The position numbers and the translations under genes are program-made. A model generated the notes under the pieces. It made no database searches and was not told the DNA's origin. It was given only the letters and a program-made list of their open reading frames with translations. 64,000 nucleotides of DNA, from contig JAXMFB010000007.1 of NCBI GenBank assembly GCA_046347945.1, positions 1-64,000 on the forward strand, in the 5' to 3' direction. This DNA comes from Zeimonas sp046347945 (GTDB lineage: Bacteria; Pseudomonadota; Gammaproteobacteria; Burkholderiales; Burkholderiaceae_E). How positions within the stretch are numbered: the first letter of the stretch is position 1; each line of letters opens with the position of its first letter. Of the stretch, positions 44,495 to 55,117 are shown piece after piece.

Positions 44495-45169
44495 ATGGCA
44501 CACCAGGATCAGGGGCTTGCGCCGGGCGTCGGGCCGGTTCCGGTTCGCGCCGGCCCGGCTGCGGGCGCGCGCAGGCGCCTGAGCAGCGCCGAACGCCGGC
44601 GCGAGATCGTGCTCGCGGTGATCGAGCTCGCCAGCGAGGCCGGGCCGGAGGGCGTCACCACGCAGGCGATCGCCGACCGGGTCGGCGTCACGCATGGCGC
44701 GCTGTTCCGCCACTTCCCGGACAAGGGCGCGATCTGGGCCGCGGTCTTCGGCTGGGTCGGCGAGTCGCTCGGCGCCGCGATCGACACGGCCTTCGGCGCA
44801 GGCGGCTCGCCGCTCGAGTCGCTCGAACGCGTCTTCCTCGCGCACGTCGCGTTCGTCGCGCGCCACCCCGGCGTGCCACGCATCCTGTACCACGAGCTGC
44901 AGCGGCCCGGCGGCGCGGCGGCCCAGGTGCGGCTGCGCGCCATGGTGTCCGGCTACCGCGCAAGGCTCGCCACGTTGGTGTCCGACGCGAAGGCGGCGGA
45001 CCAACTGTCCGCGACACTCGATGCGGATGCCGCCGCGGTGCACCTCATCGGCGCGGTGCAGGGACTGGTGATGCAGGCGACGCTCTTCGGCGGCGAACGG
45101 GGCATGCCGCAGGCCGCGCGCCGCACCTGGGCGCTGCTGCTGGACGGCCTGCGCGGCAGCCGCGGCTGA
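44495..45169 (+). CDS. TetR-family regulator (paralogue of the one at 55114)
   Basis: This 224-aa repressor has a TetR HTH (TTQAIADRVGVTHGALFRHFPDKGAIW) after a 30-residue Ala/Pro-rich N-terminal tail. The ligand-binding domain shares runs such as AHVAFVARHPGVPR and GAVQGLVMQ with the TetR at 55114-55722, so the two are paralogues. The ATG at 44495 is preferred; an in-frame TTG lies three codons earlier. No clear ribosome-binding site is seen. Confidence 0.88.
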   Translation: MAHQDQGLAPGVGPVPVRAGPAAGARRRLSSAERRREIVLAVIELASEAGPEGVTTQAIADRVGVTHGALFRHFPDKGAIWAAVFGWVGESLGAAIDTAFGAGGSPLESLERVFLAHVAFVARHPGVPRILYHELQRPGGAAAQVRLRAMVSGYRARLATLVSDAKAADQLSATLDADAAAVHLIGAVQGLVMQATLFGGERGMPQAARRTWALLLDGLRGSRG

Positions 45170-45200
45170 GCGACGGCCTGCGCCGCTCGCGCGCGGCCGG

Positions 45201-46823
<1,623 letters not shown>

Positions 46824-46954
46824 ACCCGGTCTCCCGAAGGCTCGACGCCTTCCCGCGGCTACGAATACTTGAACCGCGAGGGACCGGTTTGACGGAGGTC
46901 AACGCTTCGGACCGCCGGGCGGCGCGCGCCGGACGCGGCGCGCGCCGCACCGAC

Positions 46955-47191
46955 CTACCTCAGGTCGGCCAGCGATGCGCCGAAGTTGATGTGGAAGGGC
47001 TGGCCGTCGATCACCAGCGCCGGCACCGACTTCACGCCGAGACGCTCGGCCTCGACGATCCGGTGCTTGTGTTCGCCGAGGTGCACGACCTCGACCTCGT
47101 AGCGGCGGGCGTCGAGCGCTTCGACGAACTGCCTCTCGGCCGATACGCAGACGGGGCATCCGGCATGAAAGAAGGTGGCAGTGCTCATCAT
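46955..47191 (-). CDS. Thioredoxin-fold protein with CPVC motif
   Basis: This 78-aa glutaredoxin- or thioredoxin-like protein has the redox pair Cys12-Cys15 (FFHAGCPVCVSAE) and the cis-Pro region LGVKSVPALVIDGQPFHINFG. It is probably a cytoplasmic thiol-disulfide or arsenate/thiol carrier; the substrate is unknown. A TTGATC/TACATA promoter with a perfect palindromic operator lies upstream. It is divergent from the MarR gene, which likely controls it. Confidence 0.85.
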   Translation of the reverse strand: MMSTATFFHAGCPVCVSAERQFVEALDARRYEVEVVHLGEHKHRIVEAERLGVKSVPALVIDGQPFHINFGASLADLR

Positions 47192-47244
47192 CGGTCTCCC
47201 TGGAATGTGGCGATGTTCCGGCGCAACGCAGCCGCCGGGATTTA

Positions 47245-47261
47245 TGTATCGAGTCGATACA
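47245..47261. promoter_or_regulatory. Perfect palindromic operator TGTATCGA-G-TCGATACA
   Basis: This 17-nt palindrome lies between the -35 (TTGATC, 47265-47270) and -10 (TACATA, 47243-47248) boxes of the minus-strand thioredoxin-fold gene. A second, imperfect copy lies 57 nt to the right at 47302-47318. It is the likely MarR binding site. Confidence 0.75.
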
Positions 47262-47291
47262 TTCGATCAATTTAGGCTGCCCGTTGCGCTC

Positions 47292-47320
47292 TTGTCAAGA
47301 GTGCATCGAGCCGATACATT
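47292..47320 (+). promoter_or_regulatory. marR-like promoter with embedded operator
   Basis: TTGTCA (47292-47297) and TACATT (47315-47320) are spaced by 17 nt. The imperfect operator copy TGCATCGA-G-CCGATACA (47302-47318) fills the spacer, so the regulator should repress itself. The -10 box ends 6 nt before the ATG at 47327, so the transcript would be nearly or fully leaderless. Confidence 0.65.
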
Positions 47321-47326
47321 GAACCG

Positions 47327-47884
47327 ATGAGCAGCTCTGCCGTCCTGTTCGAACGCCTTGCCGCCCTGGTCCACCAGTCGGTGCGCGACGACGCCGCGCG
47401 GCACGGGCTGCTGCCGATTCAGCTGCAGGTGCTCGCGTACCTGGCGCAGGCCAATCGCTACAGCGACCTGCCGATCGCGGTCGCCGAGTATTTCGGGATC
47501 ACGCGCGGCACCGTGTCGCAGACGCTGTCGGTTCTCGAACGAAAGGGCCTGGTGGCCCGCAAACCCGACGATCGACATGGCAAGCGCATCCACCTCGCAC
47601 TGACTGCGGCGGGACGATCCGTGCTCGCCCAGAGCTGGGCGCGCCGGCTCGACGATGCGTTGGCGCAGGCTGGCCACGACGGCGGCGTCGCCGACGCGTA
47701 CCTGAAGACGCTGCTCGGAGTGCTCCAGCGACAGAACGGCCACCGCGCGTTCGGGGTCTGCCACCAGTGCGCGCACTTCCTCGTCGAAGCCAACGGTCAT
47801 CGCTGCGGCCTCACCGGAGAGCCGCTGGCCGCCGCGCAGACGACCAGGATCTGCCGCGAGTGGTCGCAGCCGCGCTGCGCATGA
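47327..47884 (+). CDS. MarR-family regulator with C-terminal cysteine cluster
   Basis: This 185-aa protein has a MarR winged helix (AVAEYFGITRGTVSQTLSVLERKGLV and the wing ARKPDDRHGKRIHLALT). It also has an unusual C-terminal tail with Cys145, Cys148, Cys160, Cys176 and Cys184 (FGVCHQCAHF, GHRCGLTGE, TRICREW). The tail could bind a metal or act as a thiol sensor. Operators lie in both divergent promoters. The pairing with a CPVC protein suggests a redox- or thiol-stress switch. Confidence 0.88.
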   Translation: MSSSAVLFERLAALVHQSVRDDAARHGLLPIQLQVLAYLAQANRYSDLPIAVAEYFGITRGTVSQTLSVLERKGLVARKPDDRHGKRIHLALTAAGRSVLAQSWARRLDDALAQAGHDGGVADAYLKTLLGVLQRQNGHRAFGVCHQCAHFLVEANGHRCGLTGEPLAAAQTTRICREWSQPRCA

Positions 47885-48180
47885 ACGCGACATACGTGCG
47901 TTGACGCCACTCCAGCGGCAAGCGAATCGCCGGGCCGCATGCCTGGCAGGCCTGCACGGCCGCATCGCGTCCAGCACGGCTGCACGAGCCCCGGGCATGC
48001 GAACGATCACGGAGTCGACAGACGGACTCATTGCGCTCGTACGCGGATTCGCGGCATCACCGGCGTGTGGCGCCGCCGGCGTGGCGGCGCGGCGGCCGTT
48101 CAGCTTCGCTTCAGCGCCGCGCGCGGAAACTGGCTGGCATCGCCGACACCGGCGCCGCGTCCACCCGAAGGAGTCGAATC
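47885..48180. other. Intergenic stretch without a supported gene
   Basis: These 296 nt between the MarR and PepSY genes hold only short GC-driven reading frames without a ribosome-binding site or recognisable protein. The end holds the gaaggag ribosome-binding site of the PepSY gene. The promoter of the PepSY-regulator-kinase operon should lie here, but I cannot pick out its boxes. Confidence 0.5.
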
Positions 48181-48507
48181 GTGAACGCTCGCCACCTGCT
48201 CGCCGTCGTCGCCACCACGCTCGCCGCACTGGGCGGAACCGTCTTCGCCGCCCTGCCCGCCTCGTCCGCCGAGCGCGTCCGCCATCAGGAAGTCCGCCAG
48301 TTGCGCGAAAGTGGCAAGATCCTGCCGATGGAAGAGATCCTCGGCCGCGCGCGGGCCGCGCAGCCCGGCCAGATCGTCGAGGTCGAACTCGAGCGCGAGG
48401 ACGGCCGCTACGTCTACGAGGTCAAGGTGATCGACGACGCGGACACGATGCACAGGCTCGAGCTCGACGCCGGCAGCGGCGCGGTGCTGCGGCGCAAGAC
48501 CCGGTGA
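48181..48507 (+). CDS. Exported PepSY-domain protein
   Basis: This 108-aa protein has a signal peptide (LLAVVATTLAALGGTVFAALPASSA) and one PepSY domain (ILGRARAAQPGQIVEVELEREDG... YEVKVID). The GTG at 48181 is chosen because gaaggag lies 8 nt upstream and the signal peptide follows. It is the first gene of a PepSY, response regulator and kinase operon, a common arrangement for metal- or envelope-stress sensing in Proteobacteria. Confidence 0.88.
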   Translation: MNARHLLAVVATTLAALGGTVFAALPASSAERVRHQEVRQLRESGKILPMEEILGRARAAQPGQIVEVELEREDGRYVYEVKVIDDADTMHRLELDAGSGAVLRRKTR

Positions 48508-48511
48508 ACGC

Positions 48512-49177
48512 GTGCGCCTGCTGATCGCCGAGGACGACGCAGCGCTGGCCGCACGACTGCGCGCCCGGCTGGTCGAAGCCGGCTATGCGGTCGACGTCGC
48601 GGGCGACGGCATCGACGCCGCGCACCTCGGCAGCACCGAACCCTACGATGCGGTGATCCTCGACCTCGGCCTGCCGCGCCGCAACGGCCTGGCGGTACTG
48701 CGCGAGTGGCGCGCGGCCGGCAACGCGGTGCCGGTGCTCATCCTCACCGCACGCGACGGCTGGAGCGAGCGCGTCGAGGGCCTGCAGGCCGGCGCCGACG
48801 ACTATCTGGGCAAGCCGTTCCACGTCGAGGAACTGCTCGCCCGCGTGCAGGCGCTGTTGCGCCGCGCCGCGCCGGTGCAGGCCACCGAGTTGCGCGCCGG
48901 CGGCTGGCGGCTCGACGAAGCCCGGCAGTGCCTGATCGACGCCGACGGCCGCGAGCAGCCGCTCACCGGCACCGAGTTCCGCCTGCTGCGCTACTTCATG
49001 CGACACCCGGACGAGGTGCTGTCGAAGACGCGACTCTCCGAGCACGTCTACGACTACGACGCCGAGCGCGACAGCAACGTGATCGAGGTCTACGTGCGCC
49101 GGCTGCGCGCGCTGCTCGGGGCGCAGTGCATCGAGACGCGCCGCGGCCAGGGCTACGTGTTCGTCGGCCGATCGTGA
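48512..49177 (+). CDS. OmpR/PhoB-family response regulator (PhoP/QseB-like)
   Basis: This 221-aa regulator has a receiver domain with the phospho-Asp in VILDLGLPRRNG (Asp51) and a winged-helix DNA-binding domain (LTGTEFRLLRYFMRHPDEVLS, SNVIEVYVRRLRALL). The start is GTG, 4 nt after the PepSY gene. The stop overlaps the kinase start (GTGA). Confidence 0.94.
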   Translation: MRLLIAEDDAALAARLRARLVEAGYAVDVAGDGIDAAHLGSTEPYDAVILDLGLPRRNGLAVLREWRAAGNAVPVLILTARDGWSERVEGLQAGADDYLGKPFHVEELLARVQALLRRAAPVQATELRAGGWRLDEARQCLIDADGREQPLTGTEFRLLRYFMRHPDEVLSKTRLSEHVYDYDAERDSNVIEVYVRRLRALLGAQCIETRRGQGYVFVGRS

Positions 49178-50526
49178 ACTCGCTGCGCAATCGCCTGTCG
49201 CTCACGCTGTCGCTGGTGCTGCTCGTCGCTGCCGGGCTGCTGGCGTTCGGGCTCCAGGACTTCCCGCGCCGGCTGGTCGAGGACTTCGTCGGCTCGCGCC
49301 TGCAGCACGACGCCGACCTGCTCTACGCGCGCGTGCTCGACGCACCCGATCCGGAGGTCGCGGCGCAGGGCGCAGCAGGCACCGTCTACCAACTGCCGCT
49401 GTCCGGTCACTATTTCGTGATCCGCATGGGCGCGCACGCGATCCGGTCGCGCTCGCTTTGGGACGAGGACCTGCCGCCGGTGCCGCCCGCGACCGCCGCC
49501 GGCTTCGCGATGCGTGTCGCCGGGCCTTCGAACCAGTCGCTGCTGCTGTTCGCCAAGCGCTTTCCCGGCGCCGCAGGCAGCGTCTCGATCGTCGTTGCCG
49601 AGGACGTCTCCGGGCTCGACGCTGCGATCGTGCGCTTCCGCGAGCGGCTGCTGATCGGGGTCGCGCTCGCACTCGTGGCGCTGCTTGCCCTGCAGCGACG
49701 GCTGCTGGTGCGTGGGCTCGCCCCGCTCGACGATGCGGTCGCAGCCTGTCGCCGCATCGAGCGTGGCGAAACCGCGACCGACGCCGCCGGTCGGCGGGCG
49801 CGCCCGGCTCCCGCCGAAGTGCAGCCGATGCTCGACGCGATCGACCGGCTGGCGAAACACCACGCGCAGCGCCTGGGGCGGATCCGGCATGCGGTGGGCA
49901 ACCTGTCGCACGCGCTGAAGACGCCGCTCGCGGTGCTCGGGCAGCAGGCCGACGACCTGGCTGCGCGCGGCCAGTCCGGCGTCGCCGACTCGATCCGCTC
50001 GCAGGTCGAGGCGATGCGCGCAACGGTCGAGCGCGAACTGCGGCGCGCCCGCCTGGCCGGCGGCGGCACGCCGGGCGAGCCGTTCGAGGCGCGCGCGCAA
50101 CTCGCCGCGCTCGCCGACGCGCTGCGCACGCTGCATCGCGAGCGCAGCGTCGACATCGAGCTCGACGTTCCGGCACTGCGGATCGCGCTCGACCGCGAGG
50201 ACCTTCTCGAACTGTTCGGCAACCTGCTCGACAACGCGTTCAAGTGGGCGCGGCGCCGGGTGCGCGTGTCGGTGGCGCCGCTCGAGGCCGCCGCCGGCGC
50301 GCTCGCGTTCGCGGTCGAGGACGACGGTCCGGGGGTGCCCGAGGCCGCGCTGGAGCAGCTGGGCACCGCCGGCATGCGCACCGACGAGCAGCGCCCGGGC
50401 CACGGCCTCGGGCTGGCGATCGCCGGCGACATCGTCGCGCAATACGCGGGCACGATCCGGTACGCGCGTTCGCCGACGCTCGGCGGCCTGCGGGTCGAGG
50501 TGATGCTGCCGCTGCCCCCGGCCTGA
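49174..50526 (+). CDS. Membrane sensor histidine kinase (PhoQ/QseC-like)
   Basis: This 450-aa kinase has two membrane helices (about 6-26 and 150-170) flanking a periplasmic sensor domain and a HAMP-like linker. The dimerisation helix has the phospho-His in NLSHALKTPLAVLG. The ATPase domain has NLLDNAFKWA, DDGPGVP and GHGLGLAI. The GTG start overlaps the regulator stop. The signal is unknown; PepSY partners of such systems often relate to cations or cationic peptides. Confidence 0.93.
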   Translation: MNSLRNRLSLTLSLVLLVAAGLLAFGLQDFPRRLVEDFVGSRLQHDADLLYARVLDAPDPEVAAQGAAGTVYQLPLSGHYFVIRMGAHAIRSRSLWDEDLPPVPPATAAGFAMRVAGPSNQSLLLFAKRFPGAAGSVSIVVAEDVSGLDAAIVRFRERLLIGVALALVALLALQRRLLVRGLAPLDDAVAACRRIERGETATDAAGRRARPAPAEVQPMLDAIDRLAKHHAQRLGRIRHAVGNLSHALKTPLAVLGQQADDLAARGQSGVADSIRSQVEAMRATVERELRRARLAGGGTPGEPFEARAQLAALADALRTLHRERSVDIELDVPALRIALDREDLLELFGNLLDNAFKWARRRVRVSVAPLEAAAGALAFAVEDDGPGVPEAALEQLGTAGMRTDEQRPGHGLGLAIAGDIVAQYAGTIRYARSPTLGGLRVEVMLPLPPA

Positions 50527-50540
50527 CGCGGCCGAGCCGC

Positions 50541-52016
50541 TCAGGAGCCGGCGTCCCCGCGCCACCCGCCGCCCATCGCCTGGTACAGCGCCACGGTGTC
50601 GGCCAGCCGCTGGGCTTGCGCCGCGGCCACGCCCAGCCGCGCCTGCTGCGCCTGCTGCTGCGCAACGAGCCACTGCAGGTAGCTCGCCGCGCCGAGCGCG
50701 TGCCGCTGGCCCACCGACTGCAGCGCCTCGCGCGCCGACGCCTCGGCGGCCGCCTGCGCGACGAGCGCGTCGGCGTCGTGCTCGAGCGCGCGCAGCACGT
50801 CGGCGACGTTGCGCAGCGCCTGCAGGACGGTCTGCCGGTAGTTGGCCGCGGCCGCGTCGAAGCCGGCATCGGCGGCGCGTGCCTCGGCGCGCAGCCCGGG
50901 ATTGAACAGCGGTTGCGCGAGCTGCCCGGCCAGCCCCCAGACCAGCGACCCGGTGCCGAACAGGCTCGCGGCGGTGAGCGCCTGCGAGCCCGTCGTCGCG
51001 CTCAACGTGACCTGCGGATAGAGCTTCGCGACCGCGACCCCGCGCTGCGCGCTGGCCGCGTGCAACAACGCCTCCGAAGCACGGATGTCGGGTCGCCGGC
51101 GCGCCAGCTCCGACGGCAGTTGCAGCGGCAACTGCTGCGGCAGCGCGAAGTCGGCCAGCGCGAATCGCGGCGCCGCGGCTTCGCCCGGCGCGCGGCCGGC
51201 CAGCACCGCGAGCAGGTGCCCGGCCTGGTCGAGCCGGATACGCAGCGCCGGAATCGCCGCGCGCGACTGCTCGAGCTGGGTCTGCAACGCCAGCAGTTCG
51301 TCGCGCGCCGCGGCGCCCAGCGCGACCCGCTGCCGCACGATCTCGACCTGTTCGTGCTGCGCGGCGACGATCGCCTCGCTCGCCTCGATCTGCGCGGCCA
51401 GTTGCGCCTGCGTGATCGCCGCGGTGGCGACGTTGGCTGCCAGCGCAAGGCGCGCCGCCTCGAGCTGGTACCGCTGGTGATCGACCTGCGCCGCCAGCGC
51501 TTCGAGCGCGCGGCGGTTGCCGCCGGCGAGGTCGAGGTCGTAGCTGACCGAGACCGACGCGTTGTAGAGCTCGAAGGTGCGCTCGATCCCCGGCTGGCCG
51601 AGCGCAGCGCCGTTGCTGCGCTGGCGCTGCGCGCCGAGCCGCGCGCTCGCCTGCGGGTACTGCGTGGCGCCGGCGCGCGCGTCGAGCGTCTCGCGCGCCT
51701 GGCGCAGCGTGGCCCGCGCCGCCTCGAGCGTCGGGCTGGCCTGCAGTGCCTCGTCGACCAGCGCGTCGAGCTTCGCCGAGCCGAGTTCGCGCCACCATCG
51801 CTCGTCGATCGGCGCCGTTTCGACGAAGCGCTGCGCCTCGCCCAGCGGAGCTTCGGCCGACGCGGTGCGCGACGGCTGCGCGCCGGCGACGTAGCCGGGA
51901 ACCGCTGGCGCATCGGGCGGCCTGAAGTCCGGCCCGACGGCGCAGCCGGACAAGCCGAGCACGGCCAGCGCAAGCGCCGCTGGCCCGCCGGCGAAGCGGT
52001 GCCCGATGATCTTCAT
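50541..52016 (-). CDS. NodT-type outer membrane efflux lipoprotein
   Basis: This 491-aa TolC-like outer membrane factor has a lipoprotein signal peptide (LALAVLGLSGCAVGPDF, lipobox LSGC). Two OEP repeats follow (IDERWWRELGSAKLDALV; ELARRRPDIRASEALLHAA; LAQPLFNPGLR). It starts 4 nt inside the end of the ABC ATPase gene and is the last gene of the efflux operon. Confidence 0.94.
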   Translation of the reverse strand: MKIIGHRFAGGPAALALAVLGLSGCAVGPDFRPPDAPAVPGYVAGAQPSRTASAEAPLGEAQRFVETAPIDERWWRELGSAKLDALVDEALQASPTLEAARATLRQARETLDARAGATQYPQASARLGAQRQRSNGAALGQPGIERTFELYNASVSVSYDLDLAGGNRRALEALAAQVDHQRYQLEAARLALAANVATAAITQAQLAAQIEASEAIVAAQHEQVEIVRQRVALGAAARDELLALQTQLEQSRAAIPALRIRLDQAGHLLAVLAGRAPGEAAAPRFALADFALPQQLPLQLPSELARRRPDIRASEALLHAASAQRGVAVAKLYPQVTLSATTGSQALTAASLFGTGSLVWGLAGQLAQPLFNPGLRAEARAADAGFDAAAANYRQTVLQALRNVADVLRALEHDADALVAQAAAEASAREALQSVGQRHALGAASYLQWLVAQQQAQQARLGVAAAQAQRLADTVALYQAMGGGWRGDAGS

Positions 52017-52732
52017 GCGATCGCCCTCCCTTCTCCCGCTTCCTCGTGCGTGACGCCGTCGCGGATGTGGTAGATGCGCCGGAAGGTCGGGATGATCTTC
52101 TCGTCGTGGGTCACCACGATCACGGCCGTCTCGAACTTGCGGGCCATCTCGTTGAGGATCCGGATGACCGCCATCGCGCGCTCGCTGTCGAGCGGCGCGG
52201 TCGGCTCGTCGGCCAGGATCACCGGCGGGCGGTTGACCAGGCCACGCGCGATGGCCACGCGTTGCTGCTCGCCGCCGGAGAGCTGCGACGGCATCGCGCG
52301 GGCGCGGTGCTGCACGTCGAGGGCCGTCAGCAGTTCCAGCGCACGGGCGCGCGCCGGCGCGTTCGCCACGCCGGCCAGCATCGGCAGCAGCGCCACGTTG
52401 TCGGTGACGTCGAGGAACGGAATCAGGTACGGCGCCTGGAACACGAAGCCGATGCGGTCGCGGCGCAATGCGCGCAGGTCGCGGACCTTCCAGCCCTCGT
52501 CGTAGATCGTGTCCTCGCCGAGCGTCATGCGCCCGCCGCTCGGCTCGATCACCGCGCCCAGGCACTTGAGCAGCGTGCTCTTGCCCGATCCGGAGGGGCC
52601 GATCAGGCCGACGACCTCGCCCGGCGCGACCTGCATGTCGACGTGCCTGAGCGCATCGACCGCCGTGTCGCCTTCGCCGTAGCGCTTGCGCAGTCCCTCG
52701 ATGCGGATGCCGCGCGCGATCCGCTCAGCCAC
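52013..52732 (-). CDS. ABC transporter ATPase (LolD/MacB-type)
   Basis: This 239-aa ATPase has the Walker A motif LIGPSGSGKSTLLK near residue 44, the signature LSGGEQQRVAIARG near 150 and the Walker B motif VILADEPTAPLDSE near 170, with DEPTAPLD rather than the usual DEPTGALD. It pairs with the FtsX-type permease gene, with which it overlaps by 8 nt. Confidence 0.94.
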   Translation of the reverse strand: MAERIARGIRIEGLRKRYGEGDTAVDALRHVDMQVAPGEVVGLIGPSGSGKSTLLKCLGAVIEPSGGRMTLGEDTIYDEGWKVRDLRALRRDRIGFVFQAPYLIPFLDVTDNVALLPMLAGVANAPARARALELLTALDVQHRARAMPSQLSGGEQQRVAIARGLVNRPPVILADEPTAPLDSERAMAVIRILNEMARKFETAVIVVTHDEKIIPTFRRIYHIRDGVTHEEAGEGRAIA

Positions 52733-53927
52733 CGACCGCCTCCGCGGGATCGACCCTCAGCGCGGCGCGGATCGCCATCGTGCTGGCCAGCGCGCAGATC
52801 GCGAGCACGGCGACGATCGCGCGCGCCGCGTCGCCGGTCTCCAGCACGATGTTGCGCGGGAAGATCGGCGCCCACAGCGTCGCTGCGACCTTGCCGACGA
52901 CGAAACCGATGAGGCCCAGGCCGATCGCCTGCTGCAGGATCATCGAGGCGATGGTGCCGTTCTTCGTGCCGATCAGCTTGAGCACCGCGATCTCGCGGAT
53001 CTTGCCCAGCGTCAGCGTGTAGATGATGAACGCGACGATCGCGGCGCTGACGATCGCGAGGATCACCAGGAACAGGCCGATCTGGCGCGCCGAGGTCGCG
53101 ATCAGCTTGCCGATCAGGATCTCCTCCATCTGCGCGCGCGAATACACCTGGAGCCGCTTCCAGCGGCGGATCGGCTCGGCGACGTCCTCGGGCGCGTGTC
53201 CCGGCGCGACGCGGACCAGCACCGCGTTGACGTACGGGTTGACGCTCTGCGACGCGATCACCGCGTCGAGCAGCCCGGGCACGCCCGGACGGTCGAATGC
53301 CGGGTTCTGTGCGGTGCGCCGGCGCTGCCGCACGATCGCGTCGTTGTCCTTCAGGAACTGCGCCTCCTGCGCATCGCGCAGCGGGATGAACACCATCGGG
53401 TCGCCGCCCGAGGACACCATGCGCCGGGTGAGCCCGACGACGGTATAGCGATTGCGCCGGATGCGGATCTCGTCGCCCAGCGAGAAACCGGTGGCGAGGT
53501 CGGCGACCGCCTCGTAGTGGCTGCGCGTGATGTGACGTCCTGCCACGAGGAAGCCCGGCTGCCCGGGCTCGCCGGGGCCGCCGGGCACGACGCCGACGAC
53601 CATCGCGCGCACGTCGCGATCGCCGCGCGCGACCTGCATCGTCAGGTAGGTGACGTTGGCCGCGCGCGCGACGCCGGGCATCGCCAGGATGCCCCGGTAC
53701 GTGTCGTCGTACAGGCTCGAGGACTCGGCGTAGGGGCCGAGCGTGCCTTGCTGCACCACCCAGAGGTCGGCCCCGCTGTTGTCCAGCAGCACCCGCGCGT
53801 CGTCCACCATCCCGCGATAGACGCCCGCCATCGTCAGCGTCGCGCCGATCAGCAGGCCGAGCCCCATGCCGGTGAAGACGAACTTGCCCCAGGACTGCAG
53901 GATGTCGCGGCCCGCGAGGCTGATCAC
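52725..53927 (-). CDS. FtsX/MacB-type ABC permease
   Basis: This 400-aa protein has an N-terminal helix (about 17-37), a large periplasmic domain and three C-terminal helices (FLVILAIVSAAIVAFIIYTL; ILQQAIGLGLIGFVVG; AIVAVLAICALASTMAIRAAL), the MacB/FtsX topology. The GTG at 53927 overlaps the membrane-fusion gene stop by 4 nt. With the MFP, ATPase and outer membrane factor it forms a tripartite efflux pump. The substrate is unknown. Confidence 0.92.
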   Translation of the reverse strand: MISLAGRDILQSWGKFVFTGMGLGLLIGATLTMAGVYRGMVDDARVLLDNSGADLWVVQQGTLGPYAESSSLYDDTYRGILAMPGVARAANVTYLTMQVARGDRDVRAMVVGVVPGGPGEPGQPGFLVAGRHITRSHYEAVADLATGFSLGDEIRIRRNRYTVVGLTRRMVSSGGDPMVFIPLRDAQEAQFLKDNDAIVRQRRRTAQNPAFDRPGVPGLLDAVIASQSVNPYVNAVLVRVAPGHAPEDVAEPIRRWKRLQVYSRAQMEEILIGKLIATSARQIGLFLVILAIVSAAIVAFIIYTLTLGKIREIAVLKLIGTKNGTIASMILQQAIGLGLIGFVVGKVAATLWAPIFPRNIVLETGDAARAIVAVLAICALASTMAIRAALRVDPAEAVGG

Positions 53928-55117
53928 GGCCGGACTCCGGGCAGCCGCTCGACGATCTCGATGCGGCTGCGCACGTCGAGCGCCCGCTGGCTGTAGACGA
54001 CGACGCGCTCGCCGCCCTCGAGCCCTTCGAGCACCTGCACCCGGCCGTCGAGGTCGGCGGCGCCGAGCCGCACCGGCACGAATCGCAGCGATCCGTCCTC
54101 GACCACCCAGACCCCGGCCTGCCCGTCGGCGCGCTGGATGCTCGCGTTGCGCACGACCGGCGTCGCGGGCCGCTGCGGCAGCGCGATCGTCACTTCGGCC
54201 AGTTCGCCGATCGACGGCACGGGCTCGGGAAGCGCGTCGAAGGACACCTTGGCCAGCGCCTCCTCCGTGACCGCGTCGGCGACCGGCTCGACACGCGCGA
54301 CCTTGCCGGCGAGCGGCTCGCCGTGGCGCGAGCGCAGCGCGACGCTCGCGGGCAGCCCGGCGCGCAGGCCCGACGCGCGCAGCTGGTCGAAGCGCACGTT
54401 CAGCCACAGCGTCGCCGGATCGACCACCTCGACCACGGCCTGGCCGGCCACCACCGTCGTGCCGGGATCGACCGCCCGCGCCGAAACGATTCCCGCGACC
54501 GGCGCGACGAGCCGCAGGTTCGCGCGCTGCCTGACCAGCGCCTCGCGCTCGGCGCGCACGCGCGCCAGCTCCTGTCGTGACGCATCCAGGTTGGCGCGCG
54601 CCGCGGCGTGACCGGCCTCGGCGAGCTGCAATTCCTGGCGCCGCGTCTCGGCGGCCTCGTCGCTGATCGAGCGGGCCGCGCGCAACTGCTCGTAGCGCCG
54701 CGCCTGCGTTTGCGCGAACGCGAGTCGCGCCGACATGTCCTGAAGTTGCGCCTCGGCCGCGGCCAGCCCCGCGCGCGCGCGCTCGAACGCGGCCTGCTGG
54801 GCCGCGATCCGCTCGTCGAGGTCGACCGGGTCCATCTCGCCGAGCACCTGCCCGGCGCGCACCGCATCGCCGACCTGTGCGTCGATCCGCCCCAGCCGCC
54901 CGGCCAGTGTCGGGCCGATCCGGTAGGTGTGGCGCGCCTCGACGATGCCGACGCCGAACAGCGCCGGGGCGACCTCACCGCTCTCGACGATGGCCACAGT
55001 CACCGGCACCGGCGCAAGCGGCCCGGCTCGCAGCACCACCCATCCGAACACGGCGAGCAGCGCGACGATCACGGCGCCCAGCGCGAGCTTGCGACGCCCG
55101 ACGGACAATCGCTTCAT
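53924..55117 (-). CDS. HlyD/RND-type periplasmic membrane-fusion protein
   Basis: This 397-aa adaptor has an N-terminal anchor (LALGAVIVALLAVFGWVVL). A split lipoyl domain surrounds a long coiled-coil hairpin (about 95-195), with GRLGRIDAQVGDAVRAGQVL before and LVAPVAGIVSARAVDPG after. It links the FtsX-type permease to the outer membrane factor. The ATG overlaps the TetR stop by 4 nt, so the regulator leads the operon. Confidence 0.93.
   Translation of the reverse strand: MKRLSVGRRKLALGAVIVALLAVFGWVVLRAGPLAPVPVTVAIVESGEVAPALFGVGIVEARHTYRIGPTLAGRLGRIDAQVGDAVRAGQVLGEMDPVDLDERIAAQQAAFERARAGLAAAEAQLQDMSARLAFAQTQARRYEQLRAARSISDEAAETRRQELQLAEAGHAAARANLDASRQELARVRAEREALVRQRANLRLVAPVAGIVSARAVDPGTTVVAGQAVVEVVDPATLWLNVRFDQLRASGLRAGLPASVALRSRHGEPLAGKVARVEPVADAVTEEALAKVSFDALPEPVPSIGELAEVTIALPQRPATPVVRNASIQRADGQAGVWVVEDGSLRFVPVRLGAADLDGRVQVLEGLEGGERVVVYSQRALDVRSRIEIVERLPGVRP

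Noticed and set aside
47901..48524. A 207-codon + strand frame between the MarR and PepSY genes
   Set aside because: No ribosome-binding site, Arg/His-rich shadow composition, and it overlaps the well-supported PepSY gene in another frame.
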